Shown here: positions 52,775 through 62,260 of the stretch, piece by piece
How the letters are laid out: every line of letters begins with the position of its first letter
Position numbering within the stretch: the first letter of the stretch is position 1
Source: Haliea sp040221975
Lineage (GTDB): Bacteria; Pseudomonadota; Gammaproteobacteria; Pseudomonadales; Halieaceae
Assembly (NCBI GenBank): GCA_040221975.1
Contig: JAVJWR010000002.1
Location: forward strand, 62,001 to 126,000
Length of the DNA stretch: 64,000 bases
Direction of reading: 5' to 3'
Notes under the pieces: model-generated
Told to the model about the DNA's origin: nothing
Database searches by the model: none
Seen by the model: the letters and a program-made list of their open reading frames with translations, nothing else
Position numbers and translations under genes: made by a program

Positions 52775-52795
52775 GCCATGTCACAGTGACATGGC
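52775..52795. terminator. Perfect 21-base palindrome between convergent polB and the PfkB kinase
   Basis: The arms GCCATGTCA and TGACATGGC are perfect with a three-base CAG centre. It lies between the two stop codons, so it may terminate both transcripts. There is no T tract on either side. Confidence 0.5.
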
Positions 52796-52802
52796 AGGAG
52801 TG

Positions 52803-53804
52803 TCAGTCGCCGAAGAACTCCGCCCGCAGTGCCGGGTAGTCCGCCGCCGGCAGGCGCGGGCCGAAATTGGCGACCACGCGCCCGGCAGCGAGGCTGGCGA
52901 AGCGGCCGGCGGTGGCGTGGTCCTCACCGCGACCGAGGGCGTACAGGAAGGCGCCGGCAAACATGTCGCCGGCACCGTTGCTGTCCACCGCCTGCACCCG
53001 GTGGGGCGGAATATCCTCCCGCCGTTCGCCGTCCCAGGTGATCGCGCCCTCGGCACCACAGGTAATGACAAAGCTGCGGGCGACCGGTTTCAGCCGTTCG
53101 ATGGCGACGTCCAGGCGGTCCGTACGACCCCAGCACAGGGCCTCGTCGCGGTTGCAGAACACCAGGTCCAGTTGCCTGCCAATGATCGCCTGCAAGCCCT
53201 CGCGAAAGTACTCGACCATGCCCGGGTCCGAGAAGCTGAGTGAGGTCTTTACCCCGGCGGCCTCCGCCAGCTCGCGGGCGCGGATCGCCGCGGCGCGGCC
53301 GGTATCCGAGGTGACCAGGTAGCCCTCTATGTAAAGATACTCGGATGCGGCCAGCGCGGCGGGATCCAGCTGCTCGACGGACAGGGTTTCGCTGACACCG
53401 AGAAACGTGTTCATGCTGCGTTCCGCGTCCGGGGAAATCAGTACCAGGCATTTGCCGGTGGTACCCGCCGGGCGGCCCCGGGCCATGCTGTGGTCGACGC
53501 CGGCGGCCTCCAGGTCGCGGACATAAATGGTGCCATCGTCGTCGTCCGCGACCTTGCAGCTCATGAAGGTGGGAGCGCCAAATTGTGCGGCGGCAATCAT
53601 GGAGTTGCCGGCACTGCCGCCGCTGGCGTGGCTGGCTTTCACCAGGTGGCCCTGCAGCTGCTGGAGAAGCTCCGCCTGGCGGGCCTCGTCTACCAGGGTC
53701 ATCAGGCCCTTGTCCACGCCCATGCCGACGAGTTCATCATCCTGTACCTGGATTTCGGTGTCGACGAGGGCGGCACCCATGCCGTAAATTGCGTATTTTT
53801 TCAT
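52803..53804 (-). CDS. PfkB-family carbohydrate/adenosine kinase
   Basis: This is a 333-residue ribokinase-type enzyme. The N-terminal substrate-loop GGSAGNSMIAAAQFGAPTFM and the C-terminal catalytic AVDSNGAGDMFAGAFLYALG (with Asp as base) are clear. Relatives in this group phosphorylate adenosine or similar nucleosides and sugars; the AMEY-like opening (KYAIYGMGAALVDTEIQVQD) fits the adenosine-kinase branch. The exact substrate is inferred. It converges with polB. Confidence 0.85.
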   Translation of the reverse strand: MKKYAIYGMGAALVDTEIQVQDDELVGMGVDKGLMTLVDEARQAELLQQLQGHLVKASHASGGSAGNSMIAAAQFGAPTFMSCKVADDDDGTIYVRDLEAAGVDHSMARGRPAGTTGKCLVLISPDAERSMNTFLGVSETLSVEQLDPAALAASEYLYIEGYLVTSDTGRAAAIRARELAEAAGVKTSLSFSDPGMVEYFREGLQAIIGRQLDLVFCNRDEALCWGRTDRLDVAIERLKPVARSFVITCGAEGAITWDGERREDIPPHRVQAVDSNGAGDMFAGAFLYALGRGEDHATAGRFASLAAGRVVANFGPRLPAADYPALRAEFFGD

Positions 53805-53889
53805 TCTCGGTTCGTACTCCCGTGGTCAGCGCGCTATTATCCCTGCCCCCCGACCCATTGCAACCGGGTGTGCTGTAAACTGCGAGACC

Positions 53890-56151
53890 ATGGCCAGAAC
53901 CCGTCGACCTTTCCTGAAGCTGTTCCTTGCCCTCGCGGTCGCGGGGGTGCTGTTCATGGTGTATCTCGACGTCCGCATAACGGCGACTTTCACCGACAAG
54001 ATGTGGGAGATACCGGCCAAGGTGTACGCCCGCCCGCTGGAGCTGTTTCCGGGTGCCACCCTGTCGGCGGATGACCTGGCCTGGGAGCTCGAGATCCTCG
54101 GTTACCGCAAGGTCAGCACCCCGCGCCGCCCCGGCGAAGTGGCGCGCGCCGGCAACCGCTTTGAACTCTATACCCGCGGCTTCGATTTTCCCGGCGAACG
54201 CGAACCGCCCCGGCGGGTGCGCCTGGCCGTGGCGGGCGAGCGCCTGCAGTCACTGACCGGCAATAGTGGCGCCATTGATCTGATGCGTCTGGACCCGGTG
54301 CAGATTGGCGGCATTTATCCCCAGCACGGTGAAGACCGGATCCTGGTGCGCCTCGAGGATGTGCCGGAAAGCCTGCTGGCGACCCTGCTCGCGGTGGAGG
54401 ACCAGCGTTTCTACCAGCACTGGGGCTTCTCGCTCACCGGTATTCTGCGCGCGGCGATCAGCAATCTGCGCTCCGGTCAGGTAGTCGCCGGCGGCAGCAC
54501 CATCACCCAGCAGTTGGTGAAGAACTACTATCTCACCCCCGAGCGCACCATTGTCCGCAAGGTGACCGAGCTGTTGATGGCGGTGCTGCTGGAGTTGCAC
54601 TTCAGCAAGGAGCAGATTCTCGAGAGCTATATCAACGAGGTCTACCTCGGCCAGGAAGGGCCGCGCGCCATCCATGGTTTCGCGCTGGCCGCGCGCCACT
54701 ACTTCGACCGGCCGCTGGAGCAGCTGGGGCTGCACCAGCAGGCGCTGCTGGTGGGCATGGTCAAGGGACCCTCCCTGTACAACCCCCTGCGGAATCCCGA
54801 GCGGGCCCGCGAGCGCCGCAATCTGGTTCTGGATGTGATGGTGGAACAGGCGCTGGTGTCTGCCGAGCAGGCGACCGTCGCCCGCAACATGCCGCTGGAT
54901 CTCAATAACCGCCAGGGTATACGCGACACCTTTCCCGCCTTTCTCGACCTGGTCCGGCGCCAGCTGCGGCTGGAGTATCGCGACGAGGACCTGACCACCA
55001 TGGGGCTCAGTATTTTCACCAGCTTCGATCCACTGATCCAGCGCCAGATCGAGCACAGCAGTACCGCCATTCTGAAGCAGCTTGATGCCTCCGGCGAGTT
55101 GCAGACAGCCTCTGTCGTTACCCGCTTCGACAGTGGCGAAGTGGCGGCGCTGGTGGGCGGTCGCCAGGTGCGCTACGCGGGTTTCAACCGGGCCCTGGAT
55201 GCCCAGCGTCCTGCCGGCTCCCTGCTCAAGCCCGCGGTGTATCTGGCGGCCCTCGAACAGCCCCGGCGCTACACCCTGGCTACGCCGCTTGCAGACACGC
55301 CACTGCAGGTCCCGGGTCCTCGCGGTGAAGTCTGGGAGCCGCGCAACTTCGACCGCCAGGCCCACGGCGAAGTGCTGCTGCACCGGGCCCTGTCCAATTC
55401 CTACAACCTCGCCACCGCCCGGCTGGGACTGGATATCGGCATCGACAGCGTGGTGGACATGCTGCGCCGTCTCGGTATCGAAGGTCCCATCCCGGAGGTG
55501 CCGGCACTGACCCTCGGCGCCGGCGCGTACTCGCCCATGGACATGGCGGCCATGTACCAGAGCATCGCCGCCGGCGGCTTCCGCATGCCCCTGCGCAGCA
55601 TCCGCGATATCGTCGACGCCGATGGCAAGCCCCTGCGCCGCTACCCACTGGAATATGACCGTACGGTCAGTCTGCAGGCGATGCACCTGCTGCACTATGC
55701 CCTGCGCGAAGTGCTGCGCGAGGGTACCGGACGCGGCGCCTATGCCTATCTGGACAACAACTTCCAGGCCGCCGGCAAGACCGGCACCACCAACGATGGT
55801 CGCGATTCCTGGTTTGCCGGCTTTTCCGGCGACCTGCTGGCGGTAACCTGGATTGGTCGCGACGACAACGGCGGTACCGGCCTCACCGGCAGTAGCGGGG
55901 CGCTCAAGGTCTGGGCCCACTTCATGGCCAACGCCAGCCAGCGTTCGCTGGCCTACCGGATGCCGGAGGACATGCAGCCGCACTGGATCGACAGCGGTAC
56001 CGGTTACCTCACCGGCGAGGGTTGCCCCGGCGCCCGGCTGATGCCCTTCGTGACCGGTTCCGAACCGCGCCAGCGCAGCAATTGCACCGGCAGGGAGAAG
56101 TCGGGCACTATCCGGGACTGGTTCCAGTCCCTGTTCAGGGGTGATAACTGA
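53890..56151 (+). CDS. mrcB: Penicillin-binding protein 1b
   Basis: This is a 753-residue bifunctional murein synthase. A single N-terminal helix (LFLALAVAGVLFMVYLDVRI) anchors it, followed by a UB2H-like part. The transglycosylase domain has AVEDQRFYQHWGFSLTGILR and GGSTITQQLVKNYYLTPERT. The transpeptidase domain has SxxK in AGSLLKPAVYL, SxN in LSNSYNLATARL and KTG in GKTGTTNDGRDSWFAGFSG. It builds and crosslinks peptidoglycan. It overlaps the lipoprotein gene by one base. Confidence 0.95.
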   Translation: MARTRRPFLKLFLALAVAGVLFMVYLDVRITATFTDKMWEIPAKVYARPLELFPGATLSADDLAWELEILGYRKVSTPRRPGEVARAGNRFELYTRGFDFPGEREPPRRVRLAVAGERLQSLTGNSGAIDLMRLDPVQIGGIYPQHGEDRILVRLEDVPESLLATLLAVEDQRFYQHWGFSLTGILRAAISNLRSGQVVAGGSTITQQLVKNYYLTPERTIVRKVTELLMAVLLELHFSKEQILESYINEVYLGQEGPRAIHGFALAARHYFDRPLEQLGLHQQALLVGMVKGPSLYNPLRNPERARERRNLVLDVMVEQALVSAEQATVARNMPLDLNNRQGIRDTFPAFLDLVRRQLRLEYRDEDLTTMGLSIFTSFDPLIQRQIEHSSTAILKQLDASGELQTASVVTRFDSGEVAALVGGRQVRYAGFNRALDAQRPAGSLLKPAVYLAALEQPRRYTLATPLADTPLQVPGPRGEVWEPRNFDRQAHGEVLLHRALSNSYNLATARLGLDIGIDSVVDMLRRLGIEGPIPEVPALTLGAGAYSPMDMAAMYQSIAAGGFRMPLRSIRDIVDADGKPLRRYPLEYDRTVSLQAMHLLHYALREVLREGTGRGAYAYLDNNFQAAGKTGTTNDGRDSWFAGFSGDLLAVTWIGRDDNGGTGLTGSSGALKVWAHFMANASQRSLAYRMPEDMQPHWIDSGTGYLTGEGCPGARLMPFVTGSEPRQRSNCTGREKSGTIRDWFQSLFRGDN

Positions 56152-56600
56152 TGCAAATGACGCTCATGTTCAAGCGCAGCCTGCTGCTGGGCCTAGCCCT
56201 GGGGCTGGCGGGGTGCTCGGTCTACACCATGCCCGGCGGTGAGCGTGCGCCGGTCGAAACCCGGCCGGTTCCGGGAGAAGTCATTCCCGACCCGCGAGAA
56301 CCGGCGCCGCCTCCGTCCGCGCCGCTGCCACCGGCGACCGATCCCGGGGTCACGTCTGCCGCCGCCGGTCTGCTGGACAAGGCGCAGGCTGCATCCGCGC
56401 AGGGCGACTATGAACAGGCGCTGGCGCTGCTGGAGCGGGCCCAGCGCATTGATCCCAACAGTGCCCAGGTCTACCTGCGGCTGGCGCGTGTCTATGCCGC
56501 CCAGGGCCAGACCGAGAAAGCACGTGATACGGCGTCTCGCGGCACCCTGTATTGCCGCGATGAGCGCGAGTGCGCGTCCCTGCGCGCACTCGCGCGTTAG
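56151..56600 (+). CDS. Outer-membrane lipoprotein with TPR repeats
   Basis: The protein has 149 residues. A lipoprotein signal (LLLGLALGLAGC, lipobox LAGC) gives a lipidated cysteine near residue 22. A Pro-rich linker follows, and a TPR-like pair (LLDKAQAASAQGDYEQALAL, AQRIDPNSAQVYLRLARVYA) ends the protein. It is translated with mrcB (one-base overlap), so it may be a PBP1b activator or partner analogous to LpoB or CsiV. That link is inferred from gene order. Confidence 0.75.
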   Translation: MQMTLMFKRSLLLGLALGLAGCSVYTMPGGERAPVETRPVPGEVIPDPREPAPPPSAPLPPATDPGVTSAAAGLLDKAQAASAQGDYEQALALLERAQRIDPNSAQVYLRLARVYAAQGQTEKARDTASRGTLYCRDERECASLRALAR

Positions 56601-56612
56601 CGCAGAGCCGCG

Positions 56613-58091
56613 CTAGCGGTTTTCACAGACCACCCGAAAGCCGTCGCTGTCGGGTTCGAAGCGCAGCTGCTGGTTGATACAGGCGGGATTGTCGCCGGCG
56701 GAGTGGCTGACAAAAATGACCTGGGTGTCGCTGTTGGCGGCAATGTGGTCTACCGCCTGCAGCAGCAGTTTGCGGTGAGCGCCGTCCAGGCCCAGGGTGG
56801 GCTCGTCCAGAAGCAGAATGAGCGGCGACTTCACCATCGCCCGGGCCAGCAGCACCATGCGCTGCAGGCCGAATGACAGAGTGTCGAAATTGTCCCGGGC
56901 GCAGGCCCCGAGACCCAGCGCCGCCAGCCACTGCTCGGCGCTGCGGCGCTGGACATCACCCCAGTCGTCGAACAGGCCGACACTGTCAAAGAAACCCGAT
57001 ACCACCACTTCCACCACTTTCATGTTGCGGGCGAAATTCAGCTGCAGTTGGGTATCCAGCTGGCCATATTTCTGCTTGATCTCCCAGATGCTCTCGCCAC
57101 TGCCGCGTTTGCGCCCGAACAGGGTAATATCCTGGCCGTAGGCCTTGTGGTTGTCGCCGGTAATCAGGCTCAGCAGGGTGGTCTTGCCGCAGCCATTGGG
57201 CCCGGACACGCAGCAGTGCTGGCCCCGATCCAGGCACCAGTCCAGGTCGCGCAGGACCTGCAGATCGCCGTAGGTCACACTGACATTGCGCAGGTCCAGT
57301 AGCGGCCCCTCGGGAATGTTGTAGTTGCGGGGCGCCGGGGCCGGCAGGGCACCCAGCGTTGGCAGGGGTGGCTGCATCAGGGCCTGCACATCGCTGCGCG
57401 CGAGTACTGTCTCGCGCTCCCCCCTGCACAACACCCGGCCCTCGTCGAGTACCAGCAGGTGGCTGACGCCAGCGGGAATGTCCTCCAGTTGCCGGCACAA
57501 CAACAGCAGGCTGCGTTCGCCCGCCAGCAATTCGTCGATGGCCTCCTGCATGGCCTGCTGGCTGGCGCGGTCCAGGCCGTCCAGCGGACTGTCGAGGATC
57601 AACAGTGCCGGCTGGCTGAGCAGCGCCCGCACCAGCAGGGTCTTGCGCATTTCACCGGTGGAGATAAAGCGCAGGCCCCGGTCCAGAATGTGGCCCAGTC
57701 GCAGCCTGTTGACCCAGTCGTCAAAGCGCTGATCCGGCTCGCGTCCGCCGAGAATGGCGTCGCGGACCCGGGTGCCGGGGTCCGATGCGTCTGCCCGGTA
57801 CTCGGAGTCATCGAGCTTGCGATCACGGGCACAGAGGGCCTGGGCCTGCTCAAAGCAGACATAGGCGATGCCCTCCTGCTCCAGGGCAGAAGAGCTGTGG
57901 TAGTCCCCGGAAAAGTGGCTGGCCTGGTGGCTGAGCACCCGCGCCAGGCTGGTCTTGCCGGCACCGTTGGGCCCGACGCAGGCCCAGTGCTGGCCAGCTC
58001 GCAGTTCCCAGTCCAGCTGCCGCAGCGCGGGTTTGGAGCGGTACACGAGGTTGACAGCCTGCAGGCTGAGCATGGTCTGGTCGTTGGTCAT
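56613..58091 (-). CDS. ModF-like protein with two ABC ATPase domains
   Basis: The protein has 492 residues and two ABC domains, no membrane helices. Domain 1 has Walker A GPNGAGKTSLARVLS and signature ISTGEMRKTLLVRALLSQP. Domain 2 has Walker A GPNGCGKTTLLSLITGDN, a signature-like SFGLQRMVLLARAMVKSP and Walker B LLLDEPTLGLDG. The first domain's signature is degenerate. The layout matches ModF/PhrA, linked to molybdate response in E. coli, but no molybdate-transport genes are near. The true role is uncertain. Confidence 0.85.
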   Translation of the reverse strand: MTNDQTMLSLQAVNLVYRSKPALRQLDWELRAGQHWACVGPNGAGKTSLARVLSHQASHFSGDYHSSSALEQEGIAYVCFEQAQALCARDRKLDDSEYRADASDPGTRVRDAILGGREPDQRFDDWVNRLRLGHILDRGLRFISTGEMRKTLLVRALLSQPALLILDSPLDGLDRASQQAMQEAIDELLAGERSLLLLCRQLEDIPAGVSHLLVLDEGRVLCRGERETVLARSDVQALMQPPLPTLGALPAPAPRNYNIPEGPLLDLRNVSVTYGDLQVLRDLDWCLDRGQHCCVSGPNGCGKTTLLSLITGDNHKAYGQDITLFGRKRGSGESIWEIKQKYGQLDTQLQLNFARNMKVVEVVVSGFFDSVGLFDDWGDVQRRSAEQWLAALGLGACARDNFDTLSFGLQRMVLLARAMVKSPLILLLDEPTLGLDGAHRKLLLQAVDHIAANSDTQVIFVSHSAGDNPACINQQLRFEPDSDGFRVVCENR

Positions 58092-58135
58092 GGTTAAATC
58101 CTATAATCGACGCCCACCCTGACAGGAAAGCCCCA

Positions 58136-58750
58136 GTGCCTGTATCCCTGCAAATGCTGGAAACCCGCCTGGCGACCCACCGGCCGGCCAGGCCCTGGCT
58201 GCGACCGTTGATGAAGCGCTCGGCAGTGGCGCTGATTCTGCAGGTGCGGGAAGGTGAACTGCATATTCTAATGATCAAGCGCGCAGAAAGGGAGGGTGAT
58301 CCCTGGTCGGGTCACATGGCTTTTCCGGGCGGGCGCATGGACCCCGGCGATGCCCACGGCTACGCGGTCGCCCTGCGCGAGACCCGCGAAGAGGTGGGGC
58401 TGGACCTGGAGCGCCAGGCTCACTGCATCGGGCGCCTCTCGGACATCAACGCCCGGCCCCATCGCGGTACCTTTGGCATGGCGGTCAGTCCCTTTGTATT
58501 TCGCATGGACCGCCCCGCCAAATTCCGCATCAACTACGAGGTTGCGGAAGTGGTCTGGGTGCCCCTGGAATTCCTGCTGGACAACGCCAACCGCGAAACG
58601 ATGCGCTGGCGACGCAACCGCCTGACCCTGAAGATGCCCTGCTATCTCTACCGCCACTACCGCATCTGGGGCTTGTCGCTGGCCATGCTGGATGAGCTGA
58701 TGGATCTGGTCGAAGGCACCGATCAGCGCCGCCGCAGCTGGCGGCGCTGA
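58136..58750 (+). CDS. Nudix hydrolase, CoA-pyrophosphatase (NudL) type
   Basis: This is a 204-residue protein from a GTG start. The Nudix box is GGRMDPGDAHGYAVALRET and REEVGLDLE, close to G-x5-E-x7-REUxEExGU with Asp for the first Glu, as also seen in CoA pyrophosphatases. The segment HMAFPGGRMDPGDA and the following REEVGL fit that branch, which cleaves CoA to 4'-phosphopantetheine and ADP. It diverges from the ModF-like gene. Confidence 0.82.
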   Translation: MPVSLQMLETRLATHRPARPWLRPLMKRSAVALILQVREGELHILMIKRAEREGDPWSGHMAFPGGRMDPGDAHGYAVALRETREEVGLDLERQAHCIGRLSDINARPHRGTFGMAVSPFVFRMDRPAKFRINYEVAEVVWVPLEFLLDNANRETMRWRRNRLTLKMPCYLYRHYRIWGLSLAMLDELMDLVEGTDQRRRSWRR

Positions 58751-58762
58751 GCTGGTGCTGGT

Positions 58763-59398
58763 TCAGCGCACCTGGCGCAGGAATTCCCTGGTGTCCAGCA
58801 TCAACTCGCGCAGGGCGGGGTCTTCGCGGCTTGCCTCCAGCAGGGCCTCGCTGGTCACATCGCCACGGGTATAGGCCGCCAGCAGATCCAGCAGTACCGG
58901 GGTCATTTTCGGTGCCCGCTCCCAGCGCGGGGCGTTGACCAGGTTGCCGGTCACCCGGTCTTCATGGAGTTCAAGCCAGTAGCCGCCGCAACTGGACAGG
59001 CGGTAGTCGCCGATGCGCCCGTAGCTGATGTTGGGTGTATCCGGATCGAAGCCGCCGGGCACCTCCTCGGCGATACGGTACAGGGCCATGACCCAGCGCG
59101 TACCGACCGGGAACCCTTCTGCATCCGGCCGGCAGTAGTCCCTTGCCTTGAGCCAGAGGCGCACTTTCTCATTGAATTCGCGGCCGCGCAGGATGCGGTC
59201 CACGGTGACGTCCAGGGAGTTGCCCTTGCCCCCCAGCACGGTAACTGCGGCGACCAGGTCAGTCTGCGCCTCGACCTCGGCGAAGCTGCCCTGCCAGAGA
59301 CAGCTGCACTCCTCTTCCGGCGCGCCCTGGGCCAGTGTCCCAAGCAGCGCCAGGGCGGCACTGGCGAGGGTGAGCGACGTTCGCTGCCAGCCAGTCAC
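58763..59398 (-). CDS. Secreted protein of unknown function
   Basis: The GTG ending at 59398 is preferred (211 residues): it has GGGG seven bases upstream and opens a signal peptide (TGWQRTSLTLASAALALLGT). The upstream extension is antisense to hemB coding and is rejected. The mature protein begins with EEECSCLWQGSFAEVEAQTD and contains six or so cysteines, for example DYCRPDAEGFP and LSSCGGYW, suggesting disulfides. A C-terminal helical tail follows. I do not recognise the family. It follows hemB by ten bases and may share its transcript. Confidence 0.65.
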   Translation of the reverse strand: MTGWQRTSLTLASAALALLGTLAQGAPEEECSCLWQGSFAEVEAQTDLVAAVTVLGGKGNSLDVTVDRILRGREFNEKVRLWLKARDYCRPDAEGFPVGTRWVMALYRIAEEVPGGFDPDTPNISYGRIGDYRLSSCGGYWLELHEDRVTGNLVNAPRWERAPKMTPVLLDLLAAYTRGDVTSEALLEASREDPALRELMLDTREFLRQVR

Positions 59399-59408
59399 GG
59401 GAACGCCC

Positions 59409-60413
59409 CTACTGCAGTGCCCGCGCTGCCTGCAGCGCAAAATAGGTGAGAATGCCGTCGCAGCCTGCGCGCTTGAAGGCCAGCAGCGATTCCAGCATGA
59501 CCGGCTCATGGGCCAGCCAGCCCTGCTCAAACGCGGCCATGTGCATCGCGTACTCGCCGCTGACCTGATAGGCAAAGGTGGGGGCCTGCAACTCGTTCTT
59601 TACGCGCCTGACGATATCCAGGTAGGGCATGCCCGGTTTCACCATGATCATGTCCGCGCCCTCGGCCAGGTCCAGCGCGCATTCGTGGAGGGCTTCGTCG
59701 CTGTTGGCCGGGTCCATCTGGTAGCTGTGCTTGTTGCCGCCCTTGATGTTGCCGGCGGAGCCTACCGCATCGCGGAACGGTCCGTAGTAGCTGGAGGCAT
59801 ACTTGGCGGCGTAGGCCATGATCAGGGTGTTGTGATGGCTGTGTTTCTCCAGCGTGGTGCGGATGGCGCCGATACGGCCGTCCATCATGTCCGAGGGGGC
59901 GACCACGTCCGCCCCGGCATCCGCGTGTGAGAGTGCCTGCTGTACCAGGGCGTCGCTGGTGACGTCGTTCAGGACATAGCCGCTGTCGTCGATGATGCCG
60001 TCCTGGCCGTGGGTGGTGTAGGGGTCGAGCGCAACATCGGTGATCACCCCGAGCTCCGGCAGGGCATCTTTCAGTGACTTCACTGCCCGCTGCACCAGGC
60101 CTTCCGGGTTCCAGGCCTCCTCGGCGCGCAGGCTTTTTTTCTTGCCGGGGACCACCGGGAACAGGGCCAGGGCCGGCACACCGAGATTCTGTGCTTCCCG
60201 GGCCTGGGCCACCAGCAGGTCAATGCTGAGCCGTTCGATGCCGGGCATGGAGGCGATGGCTTCACGCTGGTTGCTGCCTTCCAGCACGAATACCGGGAAG
60301 ATGAAGTCTGCGGGAGTGAGCATGTTCTCCCGGACCAGGCTCCGGGAGAATTCCTGCGCCCTCAAGCGACGCATGCGGGTGTGGGGGAAGGGACCGCGCG
60401 GGCTCTGGAACAT
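59409..60413 (-). CDS. hemB: Delta-aminolevulinic acid dehydratase (porphobilinogen synthase)
   Basis: This is a 334-residue heme enzyme. The two active-site lysines lie in AAKYASSYYGPFRDAVGSAG and MIMVKPGMPYLDIVRRVKNE. The metal-site segment reads DVALDPYTTHGQDGI with Asp replacing cysteines, the Mg-dependent Pseudomonas-type site rather than the zinc site. It condenses two ALA molecules. hemL is 15 bases upstream, so ALA and porphobilinogen synthesis share an operon. Confidence 0.96.
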   Translation of the reverse strand: MFQSPRGPFPHTRMRRLRAQEFSRSLVRENMLTPADFIFPVFVLEGSNQREAIASMPGIERLSIDLLVAQAREAQNLGVPALALFPVVPGKKKSLRAEEAWNPEGLVQRAVKSLKDALPELGVITDVALDPYTTHGQDGIIDDSGYVLNDVTSDALVQQALSHADAGADVVAPSDMMDGRIGAIRTTLEKHSHHNTLIMAYAAKYASSYYGPFRDAVGSAGNIKGGNKHSYQMDPANSDEALHECALDLAEGADMIMVKPGMPYLDIVRRVKNELQAPTFAYQVSGEYAMHMAAFEQGWLAHEPVMLESLLAFKRAGCDGILTYFALQAARALQ

Positions 60414-60428
60414 GATTTCGGTCTCCAG

Positions 60429-61709
60429 TCAGAGGCTGGCGAACGCGGCGCGGGCGGCGTCCACGGTCGCAGCAATATCGGCATCGGTGTGGGCGGCCGA
60501 CATGAATCCGGCCTCGTAGGAGGCGGGCGCGAGGTAGACACCGGCGTCCAGCATGGCATGGAAAAAGCGGTTGAACGCAGGCGTGTCGCAGGCCATGACC
60601 TGACTGTAATTGCTGACTGTCGCCGCGTCAGTAAAGAAGCCGCCAAACATGGTGCCGGCGTGATTGGTGGTGAAGGGGACTCCCGCGGCAGCCGCGGCCT
60701 GTTCCAGCCCCTCGCAGAGCTGGCTGGTGCGGGCGAAGACCGGCTCGTAGAAGCCCGGCGCCGAGATCACTTCCATCGTGGCGAGCCCGGCGGCCATCGC
60801 GATCGGGTTGCCGGACAGGGTGCCGGCCTGGTAGACCGGGCCCAGTGGCGCGATCTGATCCATGAACTCGCGCTTGCCGCCAAAGGCCCCGACCGGCATG
60901 CCGCCACCGATGACCTTGCCCAGGCAGGTCAGGTCGGCCTCGATCCCGTAGTACCCCTGGGCACCCTGCAGGCCGAAGCGGAAGCCGGTCATCACCTCGT
61001 CCAGGATCAGCACGGCGCCGTGCTTGCTGCACAATTCGCGCATGGTTTCCAGGAAGCCCGGTTGTGGCGGAATACAGTTCATGTTGCCGGCGACCGGCTC
61101 GACAATCACGCAGGCGATGGAGTCACCGTGCTCGGCAAAGGCGCGGCGCAGATCCTCGCTGTCGTTGTAGGTGAGGGTCATGGTGTGGTCGGCGAGTGCG
61201 GCGGGCACCCCGGGTGAACTGGGTACGCCCAGGGTCAGGGCGCCGGAGCCGGCTTTCACCAGCAGGGAGTCGGAGTGGCCGTGGTAGCAGCCCTCGAACT
61301 TGACGATGGTGTCGCGACCGGTGCAGCCGCGGGCCAGACGGATGGCGCTCATGGTGGCTTCGGTGCCTGAATTCACCATCCGCACCAGGTCCATCCCCGG
61401 CATGATCTCGCAGATCCGGTCCGCCAGCTGGATTTCCAGCTCCGTCGGAGCGCCGAAGCTCAGCCCCTTCTCGCACTGGCGAATGACCGCCTCGCGCACA
61501 TGGGGGTGATTGTGGCCCATCAGCATCGGCCCCCAGGACAGCACGTAGTCGATGTAGCGTTTGCCCTCACAGTCATAAAACCAGGCGCCGTCCGCGCGCT
61601 CCACAAAGACCGGGGTGCCGCCCACGGCCTTGAAGGCGCGAACCGGGGAGTTGACCCCGCCGGGAATATGTTGGCGGGCGCGCTCGAATAGCTGCTCAGA
61701 TGTACTCAT
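60429..61709 (-). CDS. hemL: Glutamate-1-semialdehyde 2,1-aminomutase
   Basis: This is a 426-residue PLP enzyme. The start region ARQHIPGGVNSPVRAFKAVG is diagnostic. The PLP lysine is in LGKVIGGGMPVGAFGG, and VNSGTEATMSAIRLARGCTG with EGCYHGHSDSLLVKAGSGAL bind cofactor and substrate. It isomerises glutamate semialdehyde to 5-aminolevulinate, the C5 heme pathway of proteobacteria such as E. coli. Confidence 0.97.
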   Translation of the reverse strand: MSTSEQLFERARQHIPGGVNSPVRAFKAVGGTPVFVERADGAWFYDCEGKRYIDYVLSWGPMLMGHNHPHVREAVIRQCEKGLSFGAPTELEIQLADRICEIMPGMDLVRMVNSGTEATMSAIRLARGCTGRDTIVKFEGCYHGHSDSLLVKAGSGALTLGVPSSPGVPAALADHTMTLTYNDSEDLRRAFAEHGDSIACVIVEPVAGNMNCIPPQPGFLETMRELCSKHGAVLILDEVMTGFRFGLQGAQGYYGIEADLTCLGKVIGGGMPVGAFGGKREFMDQIAPLGPVYQAGTLSGNPIAMAAGLATMEVISAPGFYEPVFARTSQLCEGLEQAAAAAGVPFTTNHAGTMFGGFFTDAATVSNYSQVMACDTPAFNRFFHAMLDAGVYLAPASYEAGFMSAAHTDADIAATVDAARAAFASL

Positions 61710-61810
61710 GTTGTCCTATCCTGGTGTAGTGCGGGTGCTGCAGGCGGCAGGCGTTGCCACGTCCGATCATGTCGTGACCGGGCAGTATAGCCAGAGTAGC
61801 CCCACTTGCG

Positions 61811-62230
61811 TCAAAGGGGCCTGACGACTGCGAGGATGATGATTGCAAACAGGAACAGTACCGGTATCTCATTGAAAAACCGATAGAAAACGTGGCCGTG
61901 GCGATTGTGGTCAGCGTTTGCCGCGCGCACAAAGCGACCGCACTGGATGTGGTAGCCTACCAGCACCGCGACGGCGGCGATTTTCACCCACAGCCAGAGC
62001 GAGGTCAGGTAGTACCCCGGGTTGGTGGCGATCAGGGCGATGCCAAAGGCGATGGTGAGCAGCATGAACGGGGTCACGAAGCGATACAGCTTGCGCGCCA
62101 TGATTGCGAGCTGGGCGCGGGTTGCGGCGTCCTTGCTGGCGGCGAAGTAGACCAGAATTCGCGGCAGGTAGAACAGGCCGGCAAACCAGCAGACCATGAA
62201 AATCAGGTGAAACGCCTTGAGCCACAGCAT
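61811..62230 (-). CDS. hemJ: HemJ-type protoporphyrinogen oxidase (membrane)
   Basis: This is a 139-residue, four-helix membrane protein. The helix-1 segment WLKAFHLIFMVCWFAGLFYL has a conserved His, the basic RKLYRFVTPFMLLTIAFGIA follows, and the Tyr/His cluster YLTSLWLWVKIAAVAVLVGY with HIQCGRF ends the core. These are HemJ (TIGR00701) features. It oxidises protoporphyrinogen IX with a quinone partner where HemY and HemG are absent. It is next to hemL and hemB. Confidence 0.85.
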   Translation of the reverse strand: MLWLKAFHLIFMVCWFAGLFYLPRILVYFAASKDAATRAQLAIMARKLYRFVTPFMLLTIAFGIALIATNPGYYLTSLWLWVKIAAVAVLVGYHIQCGRFVRAANADHNRHGHVFYRFFNEIPVLFLFAIIILAVVRPL

Positions 62231-62260
62231 GGGAGCGATCTGACGCCTTGTGCGCTAATG

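Noticed and set aside
54250..55983. 577-codon open frame opposite mrcB
   Set aside because: It is antisense to a confirmed gene with clear PBP1b motifs.
60120..60140. T tract as a terminator
   Set aside because: It lies inside hemB and encodes lysines.
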